Source: Marinihelvus sp036351115 (GTDB taxonomy: Bacteria; Pseudomonadota; Gammaproteobacteria; Xanthomonadales; SZUA-36). Taken from it: a stretch of DNA of 64,000 nt. Both the position numbers and the translations under genes were made by a program. Under the pieces are notes generated by a model that ran no database searches, was not told the origin of the DNA, and saw only the letters and a list, made by a program, of their open reading frames with translations. Where the stretch lies: assembly GCA_036351115.1 (NCBI GenBank), contig JAZBOL010000087.1:1-64000 (forward strand). Reading direction: 5' to 3'. Shown here piece after piece: positions 18,401 to 26,816 of this stretch (the stretch's first letter is position 1; every line of letters begins with the position of its first letter).

Positions 18401-20464
18401 ACGGCCAACGCCATTGCCGAGGAGCGCGGATTCTGGATGGGTGATGCCTTTGCCTCCGGGGGGTCCGTGGGATACGACCACAAGGGCATGGGCATCACGG
18501 CCAAGGGCGCCTGGGAAGGCGTGAAGCGTCACTTCCGGGAGCTCGGCACGGACATCCAGCGGGAACCGTTCACGGTGGTCGGGATCGGGGACATGTCCGG
18601 CGACGTGTTCGGCAATGGCATGTTGCTTTCCCGACAGATTCGGTTGAAGGCGGCTTTCAACCACCTGCACATTTTCCTCGACCCGGATCCGGACGAGGCG
18701 ACGAGCTTCAAGGAGCGAAAGCGCCTGTTCGAACTGCCCCGTTCCGGCTGGAACGACTACAACACGGATCTCATCAGTGCCGGTGGTGGTGTCTTTTCGA
18801 GGCAGGACAAGTCCATCGAACTGAGCAAGCCGGTGCGGGAATGGCTCGGTATCGAGGACGAACAGCTCGCGCCCAATGACCTGATCCGCGCGCTCCTGAA
18901 GTCCGATGTCGACCTGCTGTGGAACGGTGGCATCGGCACCTACGTGAAATCCAGCCGTGAGAGCAACTCGGACGTCGGTGACCTGGCCAACAACCCCGTC
19001 CGCGTCAACGGCGCGGACCTGCGCTGCCGGGTGATCGGGGAGGGTGGCAACCTGGGCGTGACGCAACTGGGCCGGGTCGAGTATGCCCGCGCCGGTGGTC
19101 ACATCAATACGGACTTCATCGACAACTCCGCCGGCGTCGATTGCTCGGACCACGAGGTGAACATCAAGCTGTTGCTCGATCAGGCCATGAGTGCCGACCT
19201 GCTCGGGCTCGAGGCGCGCAACAAACTCCTGGCCGAGATGACGGACGAGGTCGAAGCCCTGGTGCTGCGCAGCAATTACCTGCAAACCCAGTCCCTGTCC
19301 ATGATGGAGCGCCTGTCGCCCACCCGCATCGGCGCAAAGCAGCGGTTCCTGGACATTCTCGAGGACGAAGGGCTGCTGGACCGGGAGCTCGAGTACCTGC
19401 CTGACGATGACGAGCTGGTGGAGCGGCGTAACCGCGGGGAAGGGCTTTACCGGCCCGAACTCTCGGTCATGCTGAGCTACAGCAAGATCCGGCTTTACCA
19501 GCAGCTGCTCGACTCGGACGTGCCCGAAGACCCTTTCCTGTCCGCCGAGCTGGCCCGCTACTTTCCGGAGCCGCTGCGCGAACGTTTTCCGGAGCTCATC
19601 GAGGCGCACCGGCTACGTCGGGAAATCGTCGCCACGCAGGTGACCAACAGCCTGGTGAATCGCATGGGCATTTCCTTCGTTGTGCGCATGCGTGAGGACA
19701 CGGGCGCCGGTGCGAACAAGCTCGCGCGGGCCTACACCGTCGCGCGGGAGCTGCTCGATGCGCGCGAATTCTGGGATCGGGTCGAGGCGCTGGATAACAC
19801 CGTTTCCGCGGATTTGCAGATCGACGCCATGCTCGTGCTGTGGCACCAGCTGCGCCAGGTCACCCGTTGGCTGGCCAACCTCCCGGGGCACGAACTGGAG
19901 ATTGAACCCATGATCGAACGGCTTCGCCCCGGCCTGGACGCGATCCAGAAGGATCTGTACGGCTCGCTTGATGCGGCGGAACGCGATGGGGTCCAGGGGA
20001 CCGAGCAGCGCTACCTCGACGCCGGTTTTCCCAAGCGCCTGGCCCGGCGCATCGCGCTGCTGCCGTTCGTTTTTCCCCTGCTCGACGTCGTGGAAACGGC
20101 GGCCGAGAGCGGGCTCGACATCAAGCAGGTCGCCGGTGTCTACGCGGGGCTGGGCAAGTGCCTCGGCCTGAAGTGGCTTCGTGCGGAGGTGGAGAGCCTG
20201 CGCGTACAGGGCCAGTGGCACGCCCAGGCACGGGGTAACCTGCGGGACGAGCTGTACGCGCACCACCGGGAACTGGTGGACGCGGCCATCCGGAGCTGCG
20301 GCATCGAGGGCGATCCCGTGGCCTGCTGGATCGGCAAACACGCGGAAGACGTGCGGCGGGTCACGGACATGATGGAAGACATACGAAACCTCGAACAGCT
20401 GGACTATGCCACCGCTTCCGTGGCGGTGCGATCCCTCGGCCAGCTCGTCAGCGCGACCACCTGA
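15500..20464 (+). CDS. gdhB: NAD-specific glutamate dehydrogenase, large type
   Basis: A 1654-residue enzyme of the 180-kDa class, oxidatively deaminating glutamate to 2-oxoglutarate. N-terminal ACT-like and regulatory regions (DNPDRPFLVDTANLVLSELDLGVHIIVHPV-like segment, and DDHFILLGARDYVVD) precede the catalytic core. The core has GLRWSDRKADFRTEVLGLMKAQNVKNTMIVPVGAKGGFVP with the catalytic lysine near residue 893, and the nucleotide fold VVGIGDMSGDVFGNGMLLS. The start ATG at 15500 follows GGAG and lies after a strong hairpin; an ATG at 15398 overlapping the previous stop would add 34 low-complexity residues. An AT-rich stretch of codons is found at 18250-18297. Confidence 0.92.
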   Translation: MTSRSDASQAKAALVEQVQERVAAGASTSRADQARYFAGAFLRRVPATEIRDESPDTVASLVAGVMKFAGMRPPGASTVRAFNPDPDRDGWSSSHTIVEMVNPDRPFLVDTANLVLSELDLGVHIIVHPVIHARRDKRGRLLEWHPTADGKGEPESIMHLQVDRQTDPERLRLIEHRLEVALQHVALAVEDWKAMRERLTETVESLPGWAAHADPSDLEECQAFLSWLRDDHFILLGARDYVVDRGDDHFNLDLVDGSGLGMLRETDRTIRSRPIATLSDGALGERTTPLIITKTRARSTVHRGGYMDYIGVLRFDDKGRISGERRFIGLFTSNAYFRRAADTPLVRLKADQVLERSELREGSYARKSLVHILETLPRDDLFQASVDEIEEMALAVLALMERQRVRLLVRRERFHRFYSCLVYIPRDDFSTENRKRIQDILFRAFQGEQLDYTVQISESRLARLQLLIRPKPGARPEPDLKALEQRIVEAVRSWHHSLRDILVQKFGEERGLDWAADIGRAFPAAYVEDVSPWVASFDVERIAELGDEQDLKMSLYRPRGRETDIIRFKLFKRGRPIPLSQVLPILENLGLEVMNERPYQLAMADESTVWVQDYDMVYAGASALELDRVRDAFTEAFLNTWRGVTRGDGFNRLILGCGLHWREVKILRAYCKYLQQTGIPFSLAYMAATLSRHPLLGRLLVEYFEALFSPERDGESEYHRDLAARRLARDFDSMNGTAGQASDDAVMQELVQAVIDQRRDGDRAAQTKAVEAAFLRGLNGVTSLDEDRILHVFYAVIRATLRTNFYQRGLDGNPCEHLSFKLDSSRVPDLPAPRPYREIWVYSTRVEGIHLRMGPIARGGLRWSDRKADFRTEVLGLMKAQNVKNTMIVPVGAKGGFVPMQLPEAGGREAVMEEGTACYKIFINGLLDVTDNLDEEEVIPPKDLVRRDGDDPYLVVAADKGTATFSDTANAIAEERGFWMGDAFASGGSVGYDHKGMGITAKGAWEGVKRHFRELGTDIQREPFTVVGIGDMSGDVFGNGMLLSRQIRLKAAFNHLHIFLDPDPDEATSFKERKRLFELPRSGWNDYNTDLISAGGGVFSRQDKSIELSKPVREWLGIEDEQLAPNDLIRALLKSDVDLLWNGGIGTYVKSSRESNSDVGDLANNPVRVNGADLRCRVIGEGGNLGVTQLGRVEYARAGGHINTDFIDNSAGVDCSDHEVNIKLLLDQAMSADLLGLEARNKLLAEMTDEVEALVLRSNYLQTQSLSMMERLSPTRIGAKQRFLDILEDEGLLDRELEYLPDDDELVERRNRGEGLYRPELSVMLSYSKIRLYQQLLDSDVPEDPFLSAELARYFPEPLRERFPELIEAHRLRREIVATQVTNSLVNRMGISFVVRMREDTGAGANKLARAYTVARELLDAREFWDRVEALDNTVSADLQIDAMLVLWHQLRQVTRWLANLPGHELEIEPMIERLRPGLDAIQKDLYGSLDAAERDGVQGTEQRYLDAGFPKRLARRIALLPFVFPLLDVVETAAESGLDIKQVAGVYAGLGKCLGLKWLRAEVESLRVQGQWHAQARGNLRDELYAHHRELVDAAIRSCGIEGDPVACWIGKHAEDVRRVTDMMEDIRNLEQLDYATASVAVRSLGQLVSATT

Positions 20465-20479
20465 CCAGGCCCTGCCGAC

Positions 20480-21259
20480 ATGACCCAGTCCAGGCTTTCC
20501 CAACCCAGATTGCACTTCGTGGCGAGTCCCTCGGAAAGCGGGCAGGGCGCGCTCGCGGAGATGATCGAACGCTACGGACAGACGCCCGTGGAAGATGCGG
20601 AAGTGGTCGTGGCCATCGGTGGCGACGGTTTCATGCTGCGTACCCTGCATCGCCTCAAGCGGCTCGATTTGCCGGTGTACGGCATGAAGACCGGCAATGT
20701 GGGTTTTCTCATGAACCGCTACGAGGCCGAGAATCTGCCCGAGCGCCTGGCCTCCGCCGAGCTCGTGTCGCTGCACCCCCTGAGGATGCGGGCCGAGACC
20801 GAGTCGGGGGAAACCTCCGAGGCCCTCGCCATCAACGAGGTGTCCCTGCTGCGTCAGACCAACCAGGCCGCGCACATCCGGATCTCCGTCAACGACAGCG
20901 TCAAGGTCGAAGCCCTGGTGTGCGACGGCGTGCTCGTGGCGACCGCTGCCGGCAGCACGGCCTACAACTTCTCCGTGCGCGGACCCATTCTGCCGCTCGG
21001 CACGGATGCGCTCGCCCTCACGCCCATCAGTCCGTTCCGGCCTCGAAGATGGCGCGGTGCGGTCCTGCCGGGCAACGCCCGGATCACCTTCGACATTCTC
21101 GATCCGCTGAAGCGGTCCGTGAGCGCCACCGCCGATGCCTTCGAGGTTCGCAACGTGGTCCGGGTGGAGGTCTACGAGGAACGCGACGTGTCCCTGCACA
21201 TGCTGTTTGACGAGGAGCACTCCCTCGAGGAACGGATTCTCAACGAGCAATTCCTGTAG
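20480..21259 (+). CDS. nadK: NAD kinase
   Basis: A 259-residue enzyme phosphorylating NAD+ to NADP+. Family motifs are complete: VVVAIGGDGFMLRTLH (the GGDG loop), MKTGNVGFLMN, LAINEVSLLRQ (the NE pair), and ATAAGSTAYNFSVRGPILP. It is slightly short compared with the E. coli enzyme, with a reduced N-terminal segment, resembling the alphaproteobacterial-style compact NadK. The gene starts 15 bp after gdh and may be cotranscribed, which would link NAD(P) supply with an NAD-dependent catabolic enzyme. The assignment is firm; the operon link is inference. Confidence 0.92.
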   Translation: MTQSRLSQPRLHFVASPSESGQGALAEMIERYGQTPVEDAEVVVAIGGDGFMLRTLHRLKRLDLPVYGMKTGNVGFLMNRYEAENLPERLASAELVSLHPLRMRAETESGETSEALAINEVSLLRQTNQAAHIRISVNDSVKVEALVCDGVLVATAAGSTAYNFSVRGPILPLGTDALALTPISPFRPRRWRGAVLPGNARITFDILDPLKRSVSATADAFEVRNVVRVEVYEERDVSLHMLFDEEHSLEERILNEQFL

Positions 21260-21331
21260 CGGTTCGGCGAACCGGTCGCTCACCGACCGGCCTTCTCACC
21301 CTTTGAGAACCGGGTGCGCTAGGCTTGCGCC

Positions 21332-22294
21332 ATGAATCAGAAAACCAGAAAAACATCCCGTCGCCCCGAAGCGCTGTCCCCGGGTGTGCAAAACGTCACG
21401 CCGCTACATCCCCGGCCCCTGGTCGTCGCCATCTCGTCCCGAGCGCTTTTCGATCTCCGGCACAGCCACGACGTGTTCGAAAACGAGGGGCTGGAAAGCT
21501 ACGCCCGCTACCAGGTGGCCCGGGAAGACGACATCCTGCGCCCGGGCGTCGCCTTTCCCCTCGTGAAGAAGCTCCTCGCGCTGAACGAGGACACGGTCGA
21601 GCATCCGGGCGTCGAGGTCATCCTGGCCTCCCGTAACAGCGCCGACTCGGGGCTGCGTATTTTCAACTCCATCGAGCATCACGGGCTCCGGGTCGAGCGG
21701 GCCGTCTTCACCAACGGCGAGCCGCCGGACCGCTACATGCAGGCGCTGGGTGCAGACCTTTTCCTTTCCACGCATGACGACGATGTGCGGCGGACGCTCC
21801 GGGCCGGCTATGCCGCCGCCAAGATCCTTCCCGGCAGCGCCGTCGAGTCGGCCGACGCCCAACTGCGGATCGCCTTCGACGGTGATGCGGTGCTGTTCAG
21901 TGACGAGGCGGAACGGGTGTTCCAGGCCGAGGGGCTCGAAGCTTTCGCCGCCAGCGAAAAACGCGCGGCGCTCGAGCCGCTCATGGGCGGGCCCTTCAAG
22001 CGAGTTCTCCAGGCCCTCCACGACATCCAGTCCGCCTATCCCATCGAGGACAACCCGATCCGTACCGCCCTGGTCACGGCGCGGTCCGCGCCAGCCCACA
22101 AGCGGGTGATCCTGACCCTGCGCCACTGGGGGATTCGCATCGACGAGGCCCTGTTCCTCGGGGGGCGGGAGAAAGGTCCTTTCCTGGCGGCCTTCGGCGC
22201 CGACATCTTTTTTGACGATCAGACCAGCCACTGCGAATCGGCTCGTGAGCACGTGACGACGGGCCACGTGCCCCATGGGGTCACGAACGAATAG
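21332..22294 (+). CDS. Cytosolic 5'-nucleotidase (NT5C-like)
   Basis: A 320-residue protein of the bacterial 5'-nucleotidase family related to animal cytosolic 5'-nucleotidase I (HAD-like). The central part reads PLVVAISSRALFDLRHSHDVFENEGLESYARYQ, then VILASRNSADSGLRIFNSIEHHGLRVERAVFTNGEPPDRYMQALGADLFLSTHDDDV. The second half keeps IAFDGDAVLFSDEAERVFQAEGL, where the DGDAVLFSDEAE motif is the expected metal and substrate loop. It probably dephosphorylates nucleoside monophosphates. The start is ATG 21332. It ends seven bases before the convergent murB gene. No operon partner is certain. Confidence 0.82.
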   Translation: MNQKTRKTSRRPEALSPGVQNVTPLHPRPLVVAISSRALFDLRHSHDVFENEGLESYARYQVAREDDILRPGVAFPLVKKLLALNEDTVEHPGVEVILASRNSADSGLRIFNSIEHHGLRVERAVFTNGEPPDRYMQALGADLFLSTHDDDVRRTLRAGYAAAKILPGSAVESADAQLRIAFDGDAVLFSDEAERVFQAEGLEAFAASEKRAALEPLMGGPFKRVLQALHDIQSAYPIEDNPIRTALVTARSAPAHKRVILTLRHWGIRIDEALFLGGREKGPFLAAFGADIFFDDQTSHCESAREHVTTGHVPHGVTNE

Positions 22295-22300
22295 GGCGGC

Positions 22301-23299
22301 TCAGGGAGAGCATTCGATAATGCGGGGTTCCGGTTCGAGTTCAATGCCGAACCGCTCCCGAATGTCCGCCTGGATGCGGCGCGCCAGGGAGAGGAGCTCG
22401 GCGCCGGTGGCGTTGCCGTGGTTGACCAGCACCAGGGCATGCTGCTCCGACACGCCGGCGTCGCCTTCCCGGAAACCCTTCCAGCCGGCGGCTTCGATCA
22501 GCCAGGCGGCGCTGGTCTTCCAGCTGCCGTCGCCCTGCCCATACAGGGGCGCCGGCGGGTCCAGCGCTCGCAGGCGTTCGGCCACGGCATCTTCCACCAC
22601 GGGGTTCTTGAAAAAGCTGCCCGCGTTGCCGATACGATCCGGATCCGGGAGCTTGCTCCGTCGCAGGCGGATTACCGCGTCGCTGACGTTTTTCGCCGTG
22701 ACCTCTTCCTTGCCCAGCGCTTCCCGCAATCCCCGGTACTCCAGGCGCGGTCGGTAGCTGGTGGACAGGGAAAGGTGCAGGGCCGTGATGAGCCAGCGAT
22801 TGGGCTCGCCGGATTTGAATCGGCTGTCGCGGTAGGCGAAACCGCAGTCTTCCCTGGCCAGGTGGACCAGCTGCCGGTCCCGCCAGTCCCAGGCCTCCAC
22901 GGCCTCGAGCGATTCGGCGAGCTCGACGCCGTAGGCGCCGATGTTCTGCAAGGGTGCCGCACCGCACCGGCCCGGAATCAGGGAGAGGTTTTCCAGGCCG
23001 CTCAGGCCCTGGTCCAGGGTCCATCGGACCACGTCGTGCCAGGGTTCTCCCGCACCGACCCGCACGGCCACGCGGTCGCCGTCGCGGCGGGAGAGCTGGC
23101 GGCCAGCCAGGCGGTTGAGCCACACGGTTCCGGGCACGTCACCGGCCAGCAGCACGTTGCTGCCATCGCCCAGGACCAGGTCCCGGTCCGGGTCAAACGT
23201 GATTTTTTGCAGGTCCTCGGCGTCCCGGAGCGCCACGATGCGCTGGGCGGTCGCGGCGACGCCGAAGGTCGTGAGCGAGGCCAGGGCCTCTGGCGTCAT
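22301..23299 (-). CDS. murB: UDP-N-acetylenolpyruvoylglucosamine reductase
   Basis: A 332-residue FAD enzyme reducing UDP-GlcNAc-enolpyruvate to UDP-MurNAc in peptidoglycan synthesis. The FAD-binding part has LVLGDGSNVLLAG and LSLIPGRCGAAPLQNIGAYGVE, where RC stands in place of the more usual small residue and valine. FAYRDSRFK holds the arginine, NAGSFFKNPVV the catalytic serine, and EPRIIE the C-terminal glutamate. It is of the long (type I, E. coli-like) class, with the LRRSKLPDP segment. The start overlaps the pyrD stop by 4 bp, so pyrD-murB is translationally coupled. Confidence 0.93.
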   Translation of the reverse strand: MTPEALASLTTFGVAATAQRIVALRDAEDLQKITFDPDRDLVLGDGSNVLLAGDVPGTVWLNRLAGRQLSRRDGDRVAVRVGAGEPWHDVVRWTLDQGLSGLENLSLIPGRCGAAPLQNIGAYGVELAESLEAVEAWDWRDRQLVHLAREDCGFAYRDSRFKSGEPNRWLITALHLSLSTSYRPRLEYRGLREALGKEEVTAKNVSDAVIRLRRSKLPDPDRIGNAGSFFKNPVVEDAVAERLRALDPPAPLYGQGDGSWKTSAAWLIEAAGWKGFREGDAGVSEQHALVLVNHGNATGAELLSLARRIQADIRERFGIELEPEPRIIECSP

Positions 23300-24318
23300 G
23301 CCGTTTCCAGGTCGCGAATGGCGCGGACCGATTCGGCGACGAGGTCCGGTCCGCGGTACACGAACCCGGTGTAAAACTGGACGAGATCCGCGCCCAGGCG
23401 CACTTTTTCCGCCGCGTCCCCGCCCGTGCAGATGCCGCCCACACCGATAAGAGCAATGCCCTCGTCGAGGGCCTCGCGAAACTGGGCGAGTACGGTGTTG
23501 GCCCGATCGAAGAGCGGCGCCCCGGACAGACCGCCCGTTTCCTGCCCGTGGGGCAGGGTCTCGACGCCCGCCCGGTCGATGGTGGTGTTCGTGGCGATGA
23601 CCGCCTCGACGCCGTGCCGCTCGACCGCCGCGGCGATCTCCGGAACGGCGCGCTCATCCAGGTCCGGGGCCACCTTGAGTGCCAGGGGCACGTGCCGGCG
23701 ATGTTGTCCGGCCAGGGCCTCGCGCCGGTCAACGACGGGCCCGAGCAGGCCGTCCAGCTCCTCGCGTCCATGCAGTGCGCGCAGCCCCTGCGTGTTCGGC
23801 GAGGAGATGTTCAGCGTCACGTATTCCGCCACCGGGTAAACGGCGTCAAGGCAGGTCAGGTAGTCCTCGTGCGCCCGTTCCATTGGCGTATCGAAGTTTT
23901 TTCCGATGTTGATGCCGAGGACTCCCTTGAAACGCCGCTGTTCGGCGTTTCTGACGAGGTGGTCCACCCCCTTGTTGTTGAACCCGAGCCGGTTGATCAT
24001 TCCTTGCGCGGTTTCCAGGCGAAACACGCGCGGCTTCGGGTTGCCCGGCTGTGGGCGCGGCGTGATGGTGCCGACCTCGATAAAGCCGAATCCGAGGTCT
24101 CCCAGGGCATCGATGTAGTCCCCGTTCTTGTCCATCCCGGCGGCCAGGCCGACGGGATTGGGAAACTCCAGCCCCATCACCTTTCGCGGCAGGGACTCCC
24201 GGCTGCCCGCGAGCCGTGTCACGCCGAAGGCGTAGCCCAGTTTCAGGCTCTCCAGGGCGAGCTCGTGCGCCGTCTCCGGCGACGTTTTGAACAGGGCTTT
24301 TCGAACGAGTCCGTACAT
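23296..24318 (-). CDS. pyrD: Dihydroorotate dehydrogenase (quinone), class 2
   Basis: A 340-residue membrane-associated FMN enzyme oxidising dihydroorotate to orotate. The N-terminal extension MYGLVRKALFKTSPETAHELALESLKLG is the amphipathic helix pair of class 2 enzymes that contacts quinone. The core shows NPVGLAAGMDKNGDYIDALGDLGFGFIEVGTITPRPQPGNPKPRVFRL, NRLGFNNKG, NISSPNTQGLR (catalytic serine) and GVGGICTGGDAAEKV. The length is normal. It is cotranscribed with murB, which it overlaps by 4 bp. The ALDH7-type gene upstream is on the same strand, 36 bp away, and may share the transcript. Confidence 0.95.
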   Translation of the reverse strand: MYGLVRKALFKTSPETAHELALESLKLGYAFGVTRLAGSRESLPRKVMGLEFPNPVGLAAGMDKNGDYIDALGDLGFGFIEVGTITPRPQPGNPKPRVFRLETAQGMINRLGFNNKGVDHLVRNAEQRRFKGVLGINIGKNFDTPMERAHEDYLTCLDAVYPVAEYVTLNISSPNTQGLRALHGREELDGLLGPVVDRREALAGQHRRHVPLALKVAPDLDERAVPEIAAAVERHGVEAVIATNTTIDRAGVETLPHGQETGGLSGAPLFDRANTVLAQFREALDEGIALIGVGGICTGGDAAEKVRLGADLVQFYTGFVYRGPDLVAESVRAIRDLETA

Positions 24319-24353
24319 GGTTCAGGCCATCGGGGTTCAGGTCGCCGGAGCGC

Positions 24354-25913
24354 CTACAGGTCGAACTTGATGCCCTGGGCCAGGGGAAGATCCGCGCCCC
24401 AGTTGATCGTATTCGTCTGGCGACGCATGTAGGCCTTCCAGGCATCGGATCCGGATTCCCGGCCACCGCCGGTTTCCTTCTCACCGCCGAAGGCGCCGCC
24501 GATCTCGGCGCCGGAGGTGCCGATGTTCACGTTGGCGATCCCGCAGTCGGAGCCGCTGGCGGCGAGGTACCGCTCGGCGCTGCGCAGATCCTGGGTGAAG
24601 ATGGCGGAGGAAAGGCCCTGGCGAACGTCGTTCTGCAGATGGATGGCTTCGTCGAGGGTCTCGTAGGGAATCACGTAGAGAATCGGCGCGAAGGTTTCGT
24701 CCTGCACAATGTCCCAGTCATTGCGCGCCTCGATGACCGTCGGTTCCACGAAGCAGCCTTCGCCTTCGATGCGCTTGCCCCCGGTGAGCACCTTGCCCCC
24801 GGCCGCCACGGCCGCGGCCACTGCCGCTTCGAAACGCGCCACGGACGCCTCGTCCGTCAGCGGACCCATGAGCGTGTTCGGGTCCATGGGGTTGCCAATG
24901 CGCACCTGCTTGTAGGCGTTGACCAGCGTCTGGCATACGTCTTCCATCATGTCGCCGGGGACGAACAGCCGGCGCGTCGACGTGCAGCGTTGACCCGCCG
25001 TGCCCACGGCGCCGAAAACAATGCCGGGGATCGCCATCTGCAGGTCTGCGCTGCGGTCCAGGATGATCGCGTTGTTGCCCCCCAGTTCGAGCAGGCTTTT
25101 GCCCATGCGCTCGGCCACGCGGGCGCCGACCTGCCGACCGACGGCCGTGGAGCCCGTGAAGGACATGAGATCCACCCGCGGGTCATCGACGAAGCGCTCC
25201 GCCAGGGCGTGGCCGTTCTCCATGAAACTCAGGAAAATGGGCGGAAAACCACCATCCGCCAGGGCCCTGTTGCAGATGTTCTGTACCGCCAGGCAGCACA
25301 GGGCGCCTTTGGGGGAGGGCTTCCACACCGTCACGTTGCCGCAGATGGCGGCGATGAATGCGTTCCAGGACCAGACTGCCACGGGAAAGTTGAACGCGGA
25401 GATCACGCCGACGACGCCCAGCGGATGCCACTGCTCGTACATGCGGTGATTCGGGCGTTCCGAGTGCATGGTTTTACCGTAGAGCATCCGGGACTGGCCC
25501 AGGGCGAAATCGCCGATATCGATCATTTCCTGGACTTCGCCGTCTCCTTCGGCCTTGATTTTGCCCATCTCGAGGGTGACCAGGCTGCCAAGCGCGTCCT
25601 TGTGCTGGCGCAGGGCATCCGTGCACAGGCGAACGGCCTCGCCGCGCTGCGGGGCCGGGACCGTGCGCCATTCGGCGGCGACTTCCCGTGCCCGTTCCAT
25701 CACGCGCTCGTAATCGGCCTCGGAGGCGGCGTAAATCCGGGCGATGACGGCGCCGGTGCTCGGGTTGATGCTGTCCAGGACTCCCGCATCGTTGGTGGTG
25801 GACCATTCGTCCAGGCCAAAGCAGGCGCCGGCGTTGATCGTCTGGGTGTCGCTGGCGTCCGACGGCGTGCGGATGCCGAGTTCTTGAAGGAATTGAAGGT
25901 TTGAAGGGTCCAT
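24354..25913 (-). CDS. ALDH7-type aldehyde dehydrogenase (alpha-aminoadipic semialdehyde / piperideine-6-carboxylate dehydrogenase-like)
   Basis: A 519-residue NAD-dependent dehydrogenase of the ALDH7 group. It keeps VISAFNFPVAVWSWNAFIAAICGNVTVWKPSP, the FTGSTAVGRQVG loop, LLELGGNNAII (catalytic glutamate) and GTAGQRCTSTRRLFV (catalytic cysteine). The GNNA variant in place of GKSP, and the end GGGRESGSDAWKAYMRRQTNTINWG, are specific to ALDH7/AmaB. The likely role is oxidation of alpha-aminoadipate semialdehyde in lysine catabolism; broader aldehyde detoxification is possible. The gene is divergent from the rpoE region, with about 300 bp between. Confidence 0.88.
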   Translation of the reverse strand: MDPSNLQFLQELGIRTPSDASDTQTINAGACFGLDEWSTTNDAGVLDSINPSTGAVIARIYAASEADYERVMERAREVAAEWRTVPAPQRGEAVRLCTDALRQHKDALGSLVTLEMGKIKAEGDGEVQEMIDIGDFALGQSRMLYGKTMHSERPNHRMYEQWHPLGVVGVISAFNFPVAVWSWNAFIAAICGNVTVWKPSPKGALCCLAVQNICNRALADGGFPPIFLSFMENGHALAERFVDDPRVDLMSFTGSTAVGRQVGARVAERMGKSLLELGGNNAIILDRSADLQMAIPGIVFGAVGTAGQRCTSTRRLFVPGDMMEDVCQTLVNAYKQVRIGNPMDPNTLMGPLTDEASVARFEAAVAAAVAAGGKVLTGGKRIEGEGCFVEPTVIEARNDWDIVQDETFAPILYVIPYETLDEAIHLQNDVRQGLSSAIFTQDLRSAERYLAASGSDCGIANVNIGTSGAEIGGAFGGEKETGGGRESGSDAWKAYMRRQTNTINWGADLPLAQGIKFDL

Positions 25914-25967
25914 GGGGTGCTTTCCGGGAGATGAGAGTCAGCCGCACATTATCGCACAGAAATTTGG

Positions 25968-25995
25968 GGAACTTGCCTTGCGAGACCCGGTCATA
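25968..25995 (+). promoter_or_regulatory. Sigma-E-type promoter of rpoE operon
   Basis: GGAACTT (25968-25974) is a perfect -35 for sigma-E. TCATA (25991-25995) is a good -10 (consensus TCAAA/TCTGA), and the spacer is 16 bp. The position is about 220 bp upstream of the chosen rpoE start, giving a long leader. Autoregulation of rpoE is established in gammaproteobacteria. Confidence 0.65.
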
Positions 25996-26218
25996 GGCTA
26001 GCGAATCGATCGCCAACGCGGCGCTGTGTACAGCACCCAACCCGAACGGCGGCGCAGAGGGATAGGAGAAGAGACATGCTATGCTGCGAAGCAGGGCGGA
26101 ACGCGACATGACGGCGCGAACCGCGAAGCAGATCCGCCAGGAATCCGGCGCCCGCCCGGCGACTCCGGCGACCCCCCCCAACAGCGGCCAATCGGCGGAC
26201 GAAACGAGGGAACGATCC
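25996..26218 (+). promoter_or_regulatory. rpoE leader with a possible 11-codon coupled leader peptide
   Basis: The gap between the ALDH7 gene and the rpoE ATG is about 305 bp. After the sigma-E promoter it holds a ribosome site AGGAG (26064-26068) and, 7 nt later, an ATG at 26076 opening an 11-codon frame (MLCCEAGRNAT). The stop of this frame at 26109-26111 overlaps ATG 26108 as ATGA. That second ATG is in frame with rpoE with no stop between, so it could give an RpoE with 37 extra residues. The rest of the gap shows nothing else I can interpret. Confidence 0.35.
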
Positions 26219-26800
26219 ATGGGCGAGGCCCAGGTGGACCAGATGCTGGTGGAGCGCGTCCAGAAAGGGGACAAGGCCGCGTTCGACCTGCTGATCGGCA
26301 AATACCAGCATCGCATCGTCAGCCTCGTGTCCCGCTACGTCTCCGATCCGGCCGAAGCCCAGGACGTCGCGCAGGAAGCTTTTATCAAGGCCTACCGGGC
26401 GCTTGGGAAGTTTCGGGGCGACAGCGCGTTCTACACCTGGCTTTACAGAATCGCGATCAACACGGCGAAGAACTGGCTGGTGGCGCGTAACCGCCGCCCC
26501 CCGGCCAGCGACATCGACGCCATGGATGCCGAGCAATACGACATCGACAGCCGGTTGAAGGAACGCGGCACACCGGAAAACGAACTGCTCCGGGAAGAAA
26601 TCGAAAAAACGGTCTACGATGCGATCGCGGCCTTGCCCGACGACCTCCGGACCGCGATCATGCTGCGGGAAATCGACGGCATGAGCTACGAAGACATCGC
26701 CACGACGATGGATTGTCCCATCGGCACCGTGCGCTCACGGATCTTTCGGGCCCGGGAGGCGATCGACGAACAACTACAACCACTATTGGCCGGGGCGTGA
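26219..26800 (+). CDS. rpoE: RNA polymerase sigma-E factor
   Basis: A 193-residue ECF sigma factor of the RpoE/AlgU type. It starts MGEAQVDQMLVERVQKGDKAAFDLLIGKYQHRI. Region 2 has AQDVAQEAFIKAYRALGKFRGDSAFYTWLYRIAINTAKNWLVARNRRPP. Region 4 has LPDDLRTAIMLREIDGMSYEDIATTMDCPIGTVRSRIFRAREAI. These segments are nearly those of E. coli and Pseudomonas proteins. It directs transcription of envelope-stress genes and is held by RseA at the membrane. The start ATG at 26219 has GAGGG eight bases upstream and gives the family length; longer in-frame starts at 26081 and 26108 exist. Confidence 0.96.
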   Translation: MGEAQVDQMLVERVQKGDKAAFDLLIGKYQHRIVSLVSRYVSDPAEAQDVAQEAFIKAYRALGKFRGDSAFYTWLYRIAINTAKNWLVARNRRPPASDIDAMDAEQYDIDSRLKERGTPENELLREEIEKTVYDAIAALPDDLRTAIMLREIDGMSYEDIATTMDCPIGTVRSRIFRAREAIDEQLQPLLAGA

Positions 26801-26816
26801 ACCAGGTACAGGATCA

